From positions 123,560 to 187,559 of the forward strand of contig JAKSKD010000001.1 of assembly GCA_024401925.1 (NCBI GenBank): DNA of 64,000 nt, given 5' to 3'. Source of the stretch: Bacteroidales bacterium (GTDB lineage Bacteria > Bacteroidota > Bacteroidia > Bacteroidales > UBA932). The position numbers and the translations under genes were made by a program. The notes below the pieces were generated by a model. The model did no database searches, had not been told where the DNA came from, and worked only from the letters and a program-made list of their open reading frames with translations. Shown here piece after piece: positions 34,378 through 43,780 of this stretch; the stretch's first letter is position 1, and each line of letters opens with the position of its first letter.

Positions 34378-35805
34378 TTAATTGCTGTACAATCCTTCGC
34401 GGGAAAGCAGATGGTCCAGGTTTGCCAGCCCGTATGCAACTACGGCATTTATTACTGCTGACGGCTTCATATATTCAGGAATCAGTTTGTCGTAACGGTC
34501 TTTTTCGGTATGCCAGATTTCCCTGTAGTCGAATCCGAAACCGTATGGGTCGCTTTCGCGGAATGAGATGGTAGGAATGCCGTTCAGTGCAAAATATGCA
34601 TGATCCGAACCGCCGGCCTTCTCCGGTCTCGGTCCCGGTTCTCCCTGGCGGACTTCAACTGTGAAAGGTGCGTCTTCAACATAATTCATAATCGGCTTGC
34701 AGATCTTGACGAAATCGTCATACATCGCCTGTGGAACGGTAATGGACGTTGTAAGGGTCGGTCCTCCGTCACGATTGAAGTAGTTTGATATCTTGTCGTA
34801 AGGGACGGTCTTGTTTTCCACGAAAGTTTTTGAGCCGTACAAGCCGAATTCCTCAGCCGTCCATATGCAGAACATAATGGAGCGGTCCGGCTTTGCCCCG
34901 CTGCTTGCCAGCAGACGTGCGGCTTCCATCGTCACAGCCGTGCCGTTTCCGTCATCCACAGCACCGGTGGCGCAATCATATGCATCCAGATGGGCACCAA
35001 GAAGGACATACTCATCGGGATGCTTCTTCCCGCGGAGTATTCCGATGACGTTGTTGTATTTCACCGGACCAACGCGGAAATGGTTGCGTATATCGAATTC
35101 GAGGAGGAAATCCCTCTTTTCCTCAGCCTTGCGGTGGATGATGTCGAACTGCTCCGGATCCAGTTTGATGTCGCAGACTGTCGGAAGATTGTCCGGGGTG
35201 AGTTCGTAGCAGTGTTTCCTGTCATAGAGCAGTGTCATATGCAGGTCAGCCTTCTGGATGAATCCCAGAACACCGGCTTCAGCCATTTCGTTATAGAAAA
35301 GAGTATCAGACTGCTCTCTCCAGTCTATTGGCCAGCCGGTGGAGACTTCGTCCACAAGCACCCAGGCTCCCTTGAGCCTGCCTTTTATCCTGTCGAATTC
35401 CCTCTTGGAATGAGGCTCAATCACAACGTGTCCCTTCTGCGGACCTTTTGTGCCTGCTGTATATGAAGGGGTTCCGAAATGAAGGACCATCCCGTCTTCT
35501 GACAGCATCCTGCCTGACCACGGACCGCGTTCAAAGCCGACATTTATTTCTCCGGCTTCCTGGACCATTACTTCCAGACCCCAGGAACGGAACTGGGATT
35601 CAACCCATCTTTCCGCTTCCTCAAGTGCTCCGGATCCCACAATTCGGCCTCCGATACGGTTTGCCAGATAGTCGGCATGTTCCATTGTCCGATTGTCCGT
35701 GCGGCCCTTCTCAAGAACCTCGCGGATTACTTTATCCTGGGCAAATCCAGGTGTGATGCAGGCCGAAATGACGGCAAGGCAAAATAATAATCTGAATACT
35801 TTCAT
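34378..35805 (-). CDS. Exported M28-family carboxypeptidase/aminopeptidase
   Basis: 475 residues with a signal peptide (ends PGFAQ). The M28 ligands are GAHLDAYDC, GAVDDGNGTAV, WTAEEFGLYGS, and IWHTEKDRYD. A PA domain (about 110-200) sits before the catalytic part, similar to plasma glutamate carboxypeptidase-like members. First gene of the pair with 33103-34368. The terminator at 35813-35840 insulates it from the lipoprotein gene upstream. Confidence 0.9.
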   Translation of the reverse strand: MKVFRLLFCLAVISACITPGFAQDKVIREVLEKGRTDNRTMEHADYLANRIGGRIVGSGALEEAERWVESQFRSWGLEVMVQEAGEINVGFERGPWSGRMLSEDGMVLHFGTPSYTAGTKGPQKGHVVIEPHSKREFDRIKGRLKGAWVLVDEVSTGWPIDWREQSDTLFYNEMAEAGVLGFIQKADLHMTLLYDRKHCYELTPDNLPTVCDIKLDPEQFDIIHRKAEEKRDFLLEFDIRNHFRVGPVKYNNVIGILRGKKHPDEYVLLGAHLDAYDCATGAVDDGNGTAVTMEAARLLASSGAKPDRSIMFCIWTAEEFGLYGSKTFVENKTVPYDKISNYFNRDGGPTLTTSITVPQAMYDDFVKICKPIMNYVEDAPFTVEVRQGEPGPRPEKAGGSDHAYFALNGIPTISFRESDPYGFGFDYREIWHTEKDRYDKLIPEYMKPSAVINAVVAYGLANLDHLLSREGLYSN

Positions 35806-35812
35806 AATGCAA

Positions 35813-35840
35813 GAAAAAAAGCCACCTTACGCGGGTGGCT
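35813..35840 (-). terminator. Terminator of lipoprotein B gene
   Basis: On the minus strand GCCACC and GGTGGC (35839-35834 and 35826-35821) form the stem, followed by TTTTTTT. Confidence 0.85.
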
Positions 35841-35862
35841 CGATATGGTTGGTAATAATAAA

Positions 35863-36684
35863 TTACTGAAGAAGGAATGCTCGTGCATTCTCGATGTCAG
35901 CCTTGACCTCAAGGAGTTGGGTTCTGAGCTGCTCAACGGTGATAGCGTTGATTACATAGAGAGGGGAAAGCACCTCATTGAGGCTTTCCATTTCAGGATA
36001 AGCTTCAACCATCTTGGTGAGTCCGTCGTGAACACAAACGAAGTTGAAAGTGATGTCTGATGCAAGTTCGTCAGTGAACATAGGCATGAACTTGTCAACG
36101 CCTCTTGTAAGGACGAAGAGCTGCTCTACAAGACCTGCTGCCGTTCCATCCCAGAAGAAGTTTGCACGACCGGCCTCATATTCCTCGTCAACGAAAATTC
36201 CGAATGCCTCGCGGTCGGACTCGATATCAATTGAAGGAAGTGTGTAGAAGTCCTTGAGAGCAGGGTCGTTGATGTCCGTGAGGAGCTTGAAGATTGCCTC
36301 ATTGTATGCTGTGATAGGCATACCGTACATATTGGCGATGTTCTTGTCTGCTGTGAACATACCTACTGCGCGATATTTCTGATAGAGAGTTGCAAGGTTG
36401 TTTGCCGATTCAGGGGCAAGGAGATAGTCAGGTTTAACCATTTTCTCTTTCTCTGAAAGAACGAGGGTTCCGTCCTGAGTTGCCTTTACGAAAGGAACCG
36501 GTTTGATTTTCTTTGCTGACTCGATAAGGGCGGCCATATTGGCTGCGAGTTCTTCCTCATTGATTTCTTCTGCTGTTGCCTCGGTGTAGTCCTTTGCTTC
36601 CTGTTCGTTGGCGTTTTTACGATTCTTGCAGGATGGAAGAGCCACGATAGCCGCTGCAAGAAGGATGATAGCAATTTTCTTCAT
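35863..36684 (-). CDS. Lipoprotein of unknown function (paralogue B)
   Basis: 273 residues with a lipoprotein signal (AAIVALPSCKN). It is the second copy of the family seen at 17518-18327, with the same blocks: KIKPVPF, LSEKEKMVKPDYL, YQKYRA, EYEAGRANFFW, LVEQLFVLTRGVDKFMPMF. Each copy is a single-gene unit with its own promoter. The linker after the cysteine is acidic. Function not recognised; the tight conservation of the RANFFW and DKFMPMF blocks suggests a binding surface. Confidence 0.82.
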   Translation of the reverse strand: MKKIAIILLAAAIVALPSCKNRKNANEQEAKDYTEATAEEINEEELAANMAALIESAKKIKPVPFVKATQDGTLVLSEKEKMVKPDYLLAPESANNLATLYQKYRAVGMFTADKNIANMYGMPITAYNEAIFKLLTDINDPALKDFYTLPSIDIESDREAFGIFVDEEYEAGRANFFWDGTAAGLVEQLFVLTRGVDKFMPMFTDELASDITFNFVCVHDGLTKMVEAYPEMESLNEVLSPLYVINAITVEQLRTQLLEVKADIENARAFLLQ

Positions 36685-36719
36685 GTTATACTAATGATTT
36701 ATTATTTCGCGTAATCATG

Positions 36720-36727
36720 CAAATATA
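36720..36727 (-). promoter_or_regulatory. -7 box of lipoprotein B gene (TATATTTG on the minus strand)
   Basis: CAAATATA on the plus strand; the leader to the ATG at 36684 is about 35 bp. Confidence 0.6.
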
Positions 36728-36763
36728 ACAATTATTTTTAACTAAGAACCTGTTTTGAAATGA

Positions 36764-39655
36764 TTAACTATCTTTTCTGATGTATTTTCCAGGAATGTCT
36801 GTAAAAAGACAAGCCCCTATCAGCAAGCACATTAAAAGAAGGACGTATAAATTGAACCAGTAAGTTTGAATTTCCCGGTTCCCAAGGATTTTCACACCGC
36901 TGTAGAATGGAGCGCGTCCGTTCTTTGAACGCGGAGTGAGATAGATGTACCCGCCACGCGGTACGATATGCGAACCGACGACAGTGTAGAGGTGGTCTGT
37001 GTTTCTGTTCACAACAAGGTCCTCGAGCCTGAGGTTGTAGTTTTTCTGCTTCAGGCTGAGGTATGCATCCTGTCCGTGCTCGCGGATGTATGCCGTAATT
37101 TGCTTGTCAAGGGCCAGCGTGGTCCTGTTACCTCTGTCGGAAAGGACTTTCTTTGCCTTGTCTATGTACTCCATAATGGAATCATAGGATTCATCGCCAT
37201 CATATTCCTCTATTCCGCAGACCTTTGCTACCTGAGGGAATTCAGAACGGATAACTTCCATATGCAGAGGTTTGACCTCCTTGCCCTGTTCAATCTCATC
37301 TTTGAGGGTCTCAAGCTGAGATTCCAGCTCATAGAGGAAGGACTGCTCATAGTACAGAGCCTCATATCGTGCCCTGTCTGCTGCGTACAGCGGTTTTTCA
37401 TATTCCGTCATTGAGAAACTTGCCACAGATAGTGCCTCATAAGCCCAACGGGACGGGATGATGTCGCCAAGCACCGGAACATTTCCTGTCTCACTACCCG
37501 GATTGAGGTCCTCGAAATCGACTACAAGTCCGCAAAGCAGAATCTGAGGGATAAGCAACAGCGGGATAGTGATGTATATCGCTACGACAGAATTCATACA
37601 CTGCGACAGCAGTAATCCGATGAGTGATGAAAGGAATGCCGATATGAACAGCAGGAGCCACCAGTACCAAAACATTCCTGTGACGCCTATGATGGCATTC
37701 CCTATCAGGATGAACAGGGCGGTCTGGATGAGACAGATGACGGCCATATAGATTATCTTGGACCAGATGTAACCGGCATGCGAAAGGTTCAGGAATTTCT
37801 CTCTCTTCAGCAATGCGCGGTCCTTGATGATTTCTTCTGCGCTTCCGGACATCCCGAGGAAAATGGCAACGATGATGGCCATGAACATATATGACGGGAA
37901 ATTCTTGTTGTCCATCAGTGTATAGATTCCGCTGTCAGGTGTGTAACGTGTCAGCAGACCGCAGATTGCGGCAAGGATAGGAGCTTCGAGCAAAGTGACG
38001 AGCATATATTGCAGGTTGGTTACCTTTGCGCTGACGTTCCTCCTGAGGAAAATCCATATCTGCTTGAGGATTCCCGGACGTTTCTGGTCGGTATGAGGTA
38101 CCGGCTCGATCTTGAGTTCGGGCTGTTCCGGACGCTCCTTAAGATACATTTCGTGCCATTCCTGAGGGGTAATCTTCCTTGTGCCGGTGGCCTGGCCGGA
38201 GTTGTCCAGACGCTTCTCGTCAATGATGTTGAGAATAATCTCGGGATTGACATTGCCGCAGACAGGGCATGAAGATGTCTGATAGTCGGCATAATTCGCC
38301 GCACCCTTGAAATAGGACACTGCCTCTATCGGGTTGCCGTCATAGACCGGATATCCTCCCTTGTCCAGGAGCCACAGGCGGTCGAACATTTTATAGACGT
38401 CGGAGGACGGCTGATGAATGTTCACGACGATAAGTTTTCCCTTATATGTCTGCTCCTTGAGCAGGTTCACAACAGTCTCGGTATCTGCGGAGGAGAGTCC
38501 GGAAGTCGGCTCATCCAGGAAAAGGATTGCAGGTTCGCGGATAAGTTCGAGCGCGATATTCAGTCTCTTGCGCTGTCCTCCCGAAATGAATTTGTTGATA
38601 GGGGAGCCCACCTTGAGGTCCTTTGCGGCGTCAAGTCCGAGCTGGCTGAGCACGGAGAGAACCTTTGCATTGATTTCAGCCTCCGGCATACCCTCGAAGC
38701 ATAGTTTGGCCGTGTACCAGAGATTCTGATATACAGTCAATTCTTCGATGAGGAGGTCGTCCTGTGGCACGAAACCTATGAGAGATTTGGCCTCCGGCTC
38801 ACAGATGTCGTGCCCGTTTATCGTAATGCTTCCGCTCTGAGGCCTGAGGTTGCCGTTGAGGAGGGACAGGAGTGTGGTCTTTCCAACACCGCTACCTCCC
38901 ATTATGGCAATGAGCTCGCCGTTGTGGAGGGTGAAGCTGAAATTGTGCATTCCGTTGTCTCCACCCTGGGCGAAACGGAAGTTGATATTGTTTCCCCTGA
39001 GCTCTACGGCATCTTTCCTTGCTTCAGGTTCATATTTGGCCAGTATCGAAGAGAAATAAAGCGGACTGAAGTCGGGTCCCTTGAGGACGCTGCTCTGCTC
39101 CCATATCTGGAATATGCCGTTTTCCACCCTGACATCATTCATCTTCGCTTCGTGAGGGCCGTCATATGAGAACAGAAGGATGGAAGGATTCTTTAAGGAT
39201 AGAGTCTTGATGGTCCCTTCGCCTGCAGGGAATTTGAGGACGGCTTTGCTGTTCTTTCCCTGGATGAAGTTAACCATCTCGTTGAACGTATCGCTCTCTA
39301 TGTTGAAGAGTTCTGCGACGCGGGTGAATATGTCTTCCTCCGCCGTAAAGGCAGACTGTTTTGCACAGAATTCCATAAGACGCAGTAGCAGGGTGGCCTT
39401 CTCTTCAGTCTTGATACGCGTGTTGAGGTTGGTGCAGATGCCATCTACGATAAGATCCTTGTCCAGTTCCGGGAAATCATCATAATACTCCCGGAGGGAT
39501 GAATAGAGATTGGTGTATGACGAGGTGTTGCGTATTCCGTAGAATTTCGACAGGTATTCGGTTATGAGCTTGAGGGATTCCTCGGACTCTATATTGTTCT
39601 TGGATCCGAACAGCGCAAACAGATTCAACAGTCCCGAGAGTATGATGTCATTCAT
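36764..39655 (-). CDS. ABCG-type transporter half with TerB-like N-terminal domain
   Basis: 963 residues in one chain. Residues about 1-120 are helical and resemble a TerB-like domain (LNLFALFGSKNNIESEESLK). After a linker, an ABC ATPase (about 215-430) has GGSGVGKTT, the ISGGQRKRLNIALEL signature and ILFLDEPTSGLSSAD. A short Cys pair (SSCPVCGN) follows, then an ABC2-type membrane domain with about six helices interrupted by a long acidic soluble segment (about 750-900). ATPase before membrane domain is the White/ABCG order. Substrate unknown. It begins 58 bp after argH on the same strand. Confidence 0.85.
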   Translation of the reverse strand: MNDIILSGLLNLFALFGSKNNIESEESLKLITEYLSKFYGIRNTSSYTNLYSSLREYYDDFPELDKDLIVDGICTNLNTRIKTEEKATLLLRLMEFCAKQSAFTAEEDIFTRVAELFNIESDTFNEMVNFIQGKNSKAVLKFPAGEGTIKTLSLKNPSILLFSYDGPHEAKMNDVRVENGIFQIWEQSSVLKGPDFSPLYFSSILAKYEPEARKDAVELRGNNINFRFAQGGDNGMHNFSFTLHNGELIAIMGGSGVGKTTLLSLLNGNLRPQSGSITINGHDICEPEAKSLIGFVPQDDLLIEELTVYQNLWYTAKLCFEGMPEAEINAKVLSVLSQLGLDAAKDLKVGSPINKFISGGQRKRLNIALELIREPAILFLDEPTSGLSSADTETVVNLLKEQTYKGKLIVVNIHQPSSDVYKMFDRLWLLDKGGYPVYDGNPIEAVSYFKGAANYADYQTSSCPVCGNVNPEIILNIIDEKRLDNSGQATGTRKITPQEWHEMYLKERPEQPELKIEPVPHTDQKRPGILKQIWIFLRRNVSAKVTNLQYMLVTLLEAPILAAICGLLTRYTPDSGIYTLMDNKNFPSYMFMAIIVAIFLGMSGSAEEIIKDRALLKREKFLNLSHAGYIWSKIIYMAVICLIQTALFILIGNAIIGVTGMFWYWWLLLFISAFLSSLIGLLLSQCMNSVVAIYITIPLLLIPQILLCGLVVDFEDLNPGSETGNVPVLGDIIPSRWAYEALSVASFSMTEYEKPLYAADRARYEALYYEQSFLYELESQLETLKDEIEQGKEVKPLHMEVIRSEFPQVAKVCGIEEYDGDESYDSIMEYIDKAKKVLSDRGNRTTLALDKQITAYIREHGQDAYLSLKQKNYNLRLEDLVVNRNTDHLYTVVGSHIVPRGGYIYLTPRSKNGRAPFYSGVKILGNREIQTYWFNLYVLLLMCLLIGACLFTDIPGKYIRKDS

Positions 39656-39713
39656 ATGTATGAAATTTACCTAATCCACGAAAATACGAAGAATCTGTCA
39701 AATTGAAAATAGC

Positions 39714-41009
39714 TCAGGCCCAGTCCGAAGCATTTTGCATCAGTTCTGCTATCTCTTTATTGCACAGATTTCCTATGCTTCCGATATGGGTGTGGTGGAG
39801 TTCTCCCCGGTAGCTGAATTTACCTTCATTGACCTCGATTCCGACCTGCCTGTACGCCTCCCGGAATGGAACACCTTCTTCCAGTACCCTCCTGTTGACT
39901 TCCTCAACGGTGAAAAGGTGTGTGTAGAGGCTGTTATCAAGGATATTCTTGTTGACTTCGATATACCCGAGCATATATGACGTCATATCGAGGCAGCTGT
40001 GGACATTCTCAAGGACAGGGAAAAGGATGTCCTTAAGGAGTTGGTAGTCCCTGTGGTAACCGTGTGGCATATTGCTGCAGAGGAGGGAAATCTCATTCTC
40101 TGCCGAGAGTATGCGGTTGCACCTGCCTCGTATGATTTCCCAAACATCCGGATTCTTTTTGTGGGGCATTATGCTCGATCCTGTAGTAAGGTTGTCCGGG
40201 AATTTTATGAAACCGAAATTCGGACACATATACTGGCAGCAGTCGGCGGCGAACTTGTTGAGAGTGAGTGCAAGGGACCCGAGTGCCGAGGCTACGCACT
40301 TTTCTGTTTTACCACGGCTCATCTGTGCGGCTATGCTGTTGTAGTCGGGCGAAGCAAAGCCTAGAAGTTCCGTCGTCATTTTGCGATCCAGGGGGAAGGA
40401 ATTCCCATATCCGGCGGCTGATCCGAGCGGGTTGCGGTTCACGACTTCATAGGCTCCGCGGAGCATGTACATATCGTCCACAAGGGCTTCCGCATAGGCT
40501 CCGAACCACAGCCCGAAAGAAGACGGCATGGCAATCTGGGCGTGGGTATAGCCCGGCATAAGTATGTCTTTATTCTTCTCGCTCAATTCCTGTAGTTTGC
40601 CGAAAAGGGTGAGAATCTCTTCCCTGACCTGCTTGAGCTCATCCCTGAGGAACAGCTTGATATCGACAAGGACCTGGTCATTGCGTGAGCGTCCCGAATG
40701 TATTTTCTTCCCCACATCCCCGAGCTTCCTCGTAAGCAGCAGCTCGATTTGAGAATGGATGTCCTCGACATCATCCTCCAGCTTGAAGTCCCCTGCTTCG
40801 ATCATTGCCGCAATCCCATCAAGAGCCTCATCGAGAGACTTATGTTCCATATCTTCCAGCAGCCCCACCTTCTTGAGCATAGCGATATGAGCCTTGGAGC
40901 CGATTACGTCATACTTGGCGAGCCTTGCGTCCAGTATCCTGTCGTTGCCGACCGTGAATGTTTCTACCTTTTCCGTGCAGGAAGTGCCTTTATTCCACAA
41001 TGTTGCCAT
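39714..41009 (-). CDS. argH: Argininosuccinate lyase
   Basis: 431 residues. It splits argininosuccinate to arginine and fumarate, the last step of the pathway. The fumarase-superfamily signature with the catalytic serine is GSSIMPHKKNPD; SGRSRNDQV and GYTHAQIAMP are also present. Its first 20 bp overlap the end of the argE-like gene. Last gene of the arginine operon. Confidence 0.96.
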   Translation of the reverse strand: MATLWNKGTSCTEKVETFTVGNDRILDARLAKYDVIGSKAHIAMLKKVGLLEDMEHKSLDEALDGIAAMIEAGDFKLEDDVEDIHSQIELLLTRKLGDVGKKIHSGRSRNDQVLVDIKLFLRDELKQVREEILTLFGKLQELSEKNKDILMPGYTHAQIAMPSSFGLWFGAYAEALVDDMYMLRGAYEVVNRNPLGSAAGYGNSFPLDRKMTTELLGFASPDYNSIAAQMSRGKTEKCVASALGSLALTLNKFAADCCQYMCPNFGFIKFPDNLTTGSSIMPHKKNPDVWEIIRGRCNRILSAENEISLLCSNMPHGYHRDYQLLKDILFPVLENVHSCLDMTSYMLGYIEVNKNILDNSLYTHLFTVEEVNRRVLEEGVPFREAYRQVGIEVNEGKFSYRGELHHTHIGSIGNLCNKEIAELMQNASDWA

Positions 41010-42045
41010 AAAATTTCCCTATAAAGTCAATATATTTTTCAACACCTTTTTCAATTTCGCTGCGGAGAATGTATTCGTCCGCGCCGTGGGATCTTGAGGA
41101 TTCTCCCGGTCCCATCTTTATCGCATCCTTACCTGTCCTCATCCAGTTGGATGTCGTAGGGGAGGCGAAAGTCTCAATGCCCATTTCTTCCAACGTCTTG
41201 AGCAGAGGTGACCCCTCATAGGTCGCCGAGGATCTGTTCGTCAGATTCCTTGCGGAGAGACGGCTTCTGCAGAGGCCTTGCAGTTCTTCGAGGATTTCTT
41301 CATTGCTACGTCCACCTTCCGGGCGGATATCGACGACGAAGCTGCATTTGTCCGGAATCACATTATGTGCAGTCCCGGCATTTATCTGGGTGACCGTAAG
41401 ACGCTCCTTGTCATATTTCCGCAGTTTCTCGATGTCTTCGAGAGCTATGTAGAGCGCATTTATGCCCTCGTTGCGTGCAGCATGTCCGCTCACTCCTTCA
41501 GCAATTCCGTCCAGTACAAGGAGCCCCCTTTCGCGGATGGCCGCTTTCATTCCCGTAGGCTCTCCTATTATGACCCAGTTGGCATCCCTTACTCCCGAAG
41601 GCCCTTCCGGCCCGAAAAGCATAGATGCTCCTTCTTTGCCGGACCTTTCTTCCTCTGCGCTGAGGGTTAGCACAAGGTTGATCGGAAGGTCCTTCTCATA
41701 AAAGAATCTGAATGCTGTAATCATCGCGGCAACGCTTCCTCCGTCATCATTGCTACCCAGTCCATATATGATGCCGTCATCATCCCCGGCATCATAAGGG
41801 TCTCTGGTGTATCCTGATGCGGCCCGGACCGTGTCTATATGGGCGTCGAGGACAAGAGTTTTCTTTTCAGGGCTGTACTGGCTGCACTTGCAGACTATGT
41901 TGTTCCCATAACGTGCAGGGGCAAGTCCCCATCCGTTCAGCGTATCGTAGATCAGTCCGGCCACGGCCTTTTCCTCGAAGGATTCGGACGGAACGGCAAT
42001 CATCCTGCGCAGCAGGTCTATGGATTCTGCAGTCAGATTATTCAT
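40990..42045 (-). CDS. argE: M20-family N-acyl-ornithine/citrulline deacylase
   Basis: 351 residues of the ArgE/DapE metallopeptidase family. Zinc and catalytic residues are in LDAHIDTVRA, GSNDDGGSVAAM, SAEEERSGKEG, IIGEPTG, and the closing SRSHGADEYI. In the Bacteroides pathway the acyl group (succinyl) is removed from acylcitrulline after the transcarbamylase step, so this enzyme probably acts on N-succinylcitrulline (inference from operon partners). Its start overlaps argB by 4 bp (ATGA). Confidence 0.88.
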   Translation of the reverse strand: MNNLTAESIDLLRRMIAVPSESFEEKAVAGLIYDTLNGWGLAPARYGNNIVCKCSQYSPEKKTLVLDAHIDTVRAASGYTRDPYDAGDDDGIIYGLGSNDDGGSVAAMITAFRFFYEKDLPINLVLTLSAEEERSGKEGASMLFGPEGPSGVRDANWVIIGEPTGMKAAIRERGLLVLDGIAEGVSGHAARNEGINALYIALEDIEKLRKYDKERLTVTQINAGTAHNVIPDKCSFVVDIRPEGGRSNEEILEELQGLCRSRLSARNLTNRSSATYEGSPLLKTLEEMGIETFASPTTSNWMRTGKDAIKMGPGESSRSHGADEYILRSEIEKGVEKYIDFIGKFYGNIVE

Positions 42046-42821
42046 AATACTATTCTTGTTCCGCTGTCGTCCCCGATGCGGTTTGCATTCTTTATTATTG
42101 CTCCGGAAGCTCCGTTTTTCAGGGCATCAAGACATCCGGATACCTTTGGAATCATTCCGCCCTGGATGGTGCCGTCCTTTTTCATTTTCTCAAAATCCTC
42201 TGCGGATATTCGCTCTATGATGCTTGAAGGATCATCCTTGTCTGCAAGTACCCCGTCAAGTTCAAAACAGCAGAACAGCTCCGCCCTGAGGACGGACGCT
42301 ACGCAGGAGGCTATCGTATCCGCATTGGTGTTCAGTAGCTGCCCGTTTCCATCGTGGTTGATGGCGCAAAGCACAGGAGTAATCCCCATTTCTGCCAGAG
42401 ACTCGAGAAAACCGGCATTGATATCTTCTGGAAATACATCTCCGACAAAGCCGTAATCTATCACTTCACTTTCTCCGTCCATAGCTTTCGGTGGCCTTTT
42501 ACGCGCCCTGATGACGTTTGCATCGCATCCGGCGAGTCCGATGGCATTGCATCCGTATTTCTGCAATGTGGCGGTCAGCATTTTGTTGCACCACCCGGCA
42601 TAGGTCATCGTGACGGCCTTGAGGGCATCTTCGTCGGTGATCCTTCTGCCCTTGTGCATCCTTGCGGTCTGCCCGAGGCTCTCCTGGAGTCTGGTGGCAA
42701 GCACTCCGCCTCCGTGCACCAGAACCTTCGGTCCGTCTATGACGGCGAAGTTCCTGCAGAAGCTGTCCATCATCCCAGGATTCTCGATAACGTTCCCTCC
42801 TATTTTGAATACCTTCATCAT
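42042..42821 (-). CDS. argB: N-acylglutamate kinase
   Basis: 259 residues of the amino-acid kinase family, phosphorylating the acylglutamate to the acyl phosphate. Motifs: KIGGN with the ATP lysine, LVHGGG, LNTNADTIA, and QGGMIPKVSGC. Probably accepts N-succinylglutamate here, given the transcarbamylase type next to it. It overlaps argF' by 4 bp upstream and argE by 4 bp downstream, indicating coupled translation. Confidence 0.94.
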   Translation of the reverse strand: MMKVFKIGGNVIENPGMMDSFCRNFAVIDGPKVLVHGGGVLATRLQESLGQTARMHKGRRITDEDALKAVTMTYAGWCNKMLTATLQKYGCNAIGLAGCDANVIRARKRPPKAMDGESEVIDYGFVGDVFPEDINAGFLESLAEMGITPVLCAINHDGNGQLLNTNADTIASCVASVLRAELFCCFELDGVLADKDDPSSIIERISAEDFEKMKKDGTIQGGMIPKVSGCLDALKNGASGAIIKNANRIGDDSGTRIVL

Positions 42822-43780
42822 AAATCTTCAAGCATTCTTTTCATTACGACCTGGGCCGATACCACCCTGTTTGCGGCCTCAGGGATTACGAGGCTTGAAG
42901 GTGCATCTATCACAGCATCCGATACAATCATATTTCTGCGTACCGGCAGGCAGTGCATAAAATATGCATTGTCCGTTACTGCCATATGCCTCTCGTCCAC
43001 TGTCCATCCCATATCTTTGGAAAGAATTTTTCCGTAATCCCCAGGATTTGTTGTTCCCGGGCAGCTCCAGTTTTTGGCATAGACGAAATCCGCTCCTTCG
43101 AGAGCCTTCATCTGGTCGTATTCTATTCTTGCGTTCCCGGCAAAGCGCGGGTCGAGTTCGTACCCTTCCGGATGTGTGATGACGAAATCCACATCAGCCG
43201 CATTCATCCATTGGGCGAAAGAATTAGGCACAGCCTGTGGTAGGGCCTTCGGGTGCGGAGCCCAGGTCATCACCACCTTCGGCCTGTCCTTTTTCTTGTA
43301 TTCGTCAATGGTGATCAGGTCGGCGAATGCCTGACAAGGATGTACCGTTGCGGATTCCAGACTGATGACAGGTTTGCCGCCATATTCGATGAATTGTCTG
43401 AGGATGGTTTCGTTATAGTCATATTCCCTGTCGGTCAGGCCTGCGAAAGCACGTATTCCGATGATGTCGCAATAACTGGTCATTACCGGGATGGCTTCCT
43501 TGATGTGTTCGCTCTTGTCTCCGTCCATCACGACCCCCATCGAAGTCTCGAGTTTCCAACTGTCCTGACCGATGTTGAGGACAATCGGGTTCATTCCGAG
43601 ATTCAAGGCTGCCTTCTGGCTGCTGAGACGAGTGCGGAGGCTGCTGTTGAAGAACACCAGCATTATTGTCTTGTTCTCGCCGAGATTCTTCCAGGCGAAA
43701 GGTGTTGACTTGACCTGTTTAGCTTCAGCGAGGGCCTTCTTGAGGTCACCTATGTCTTCTACGTTAAAAAAGGATTTCAT
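42818..43780 (-). CDS. argF': N-succinylornithine carbamoyltransferase type (ArgF')
   Basis: 320 residues, aligning end to end with the Bacteroides fragilis SOTCase. The carbamoyl phosphate site is FFNSSLRTR, with HPCQAFADL and HCLPVRRN further on. The residue that sets acyl specificity in this family is Pro90 in the B. fragilis enzyme and Glu92 in the Xanthomonas acetylornithine enzyme; here position 90 (in DGDKSEH) is Ser. As far as I recall, a small residue at this site allows the succinyl group. It therefore probably makes N-succinylcitrulline. It overlaps argD by 17 bp. Confidence 0.9.
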   Translation of the reverse strand: MKSFFNVEDIGDLKKALAEAKQVKSTPFAWKNLGENKTIMLVFFNSSLRTRLSSQKAALNLGMNPIVLNIGQDSWKLETSMGVVMDGDKSEHIKEAIPVMTSYCDIIGIRAFAGLTDREYDYNETILRQFIEYGGKPVISLESATVHPCQAFADLITIDEYKKKDRPKVVMTWAPHPKALPQAVPNSFAQWMNAADVDFVITHPEGYELDPRFAGNARIEYDQMKALEGADFVYAKNWSCPGTTNPGDYGKILSKDMGWTVDERHMAVTDNAYFMHCLPVRRNMIVSDAVIDAPSSLVIPEAANRVVSAQVVMKRMLEDL

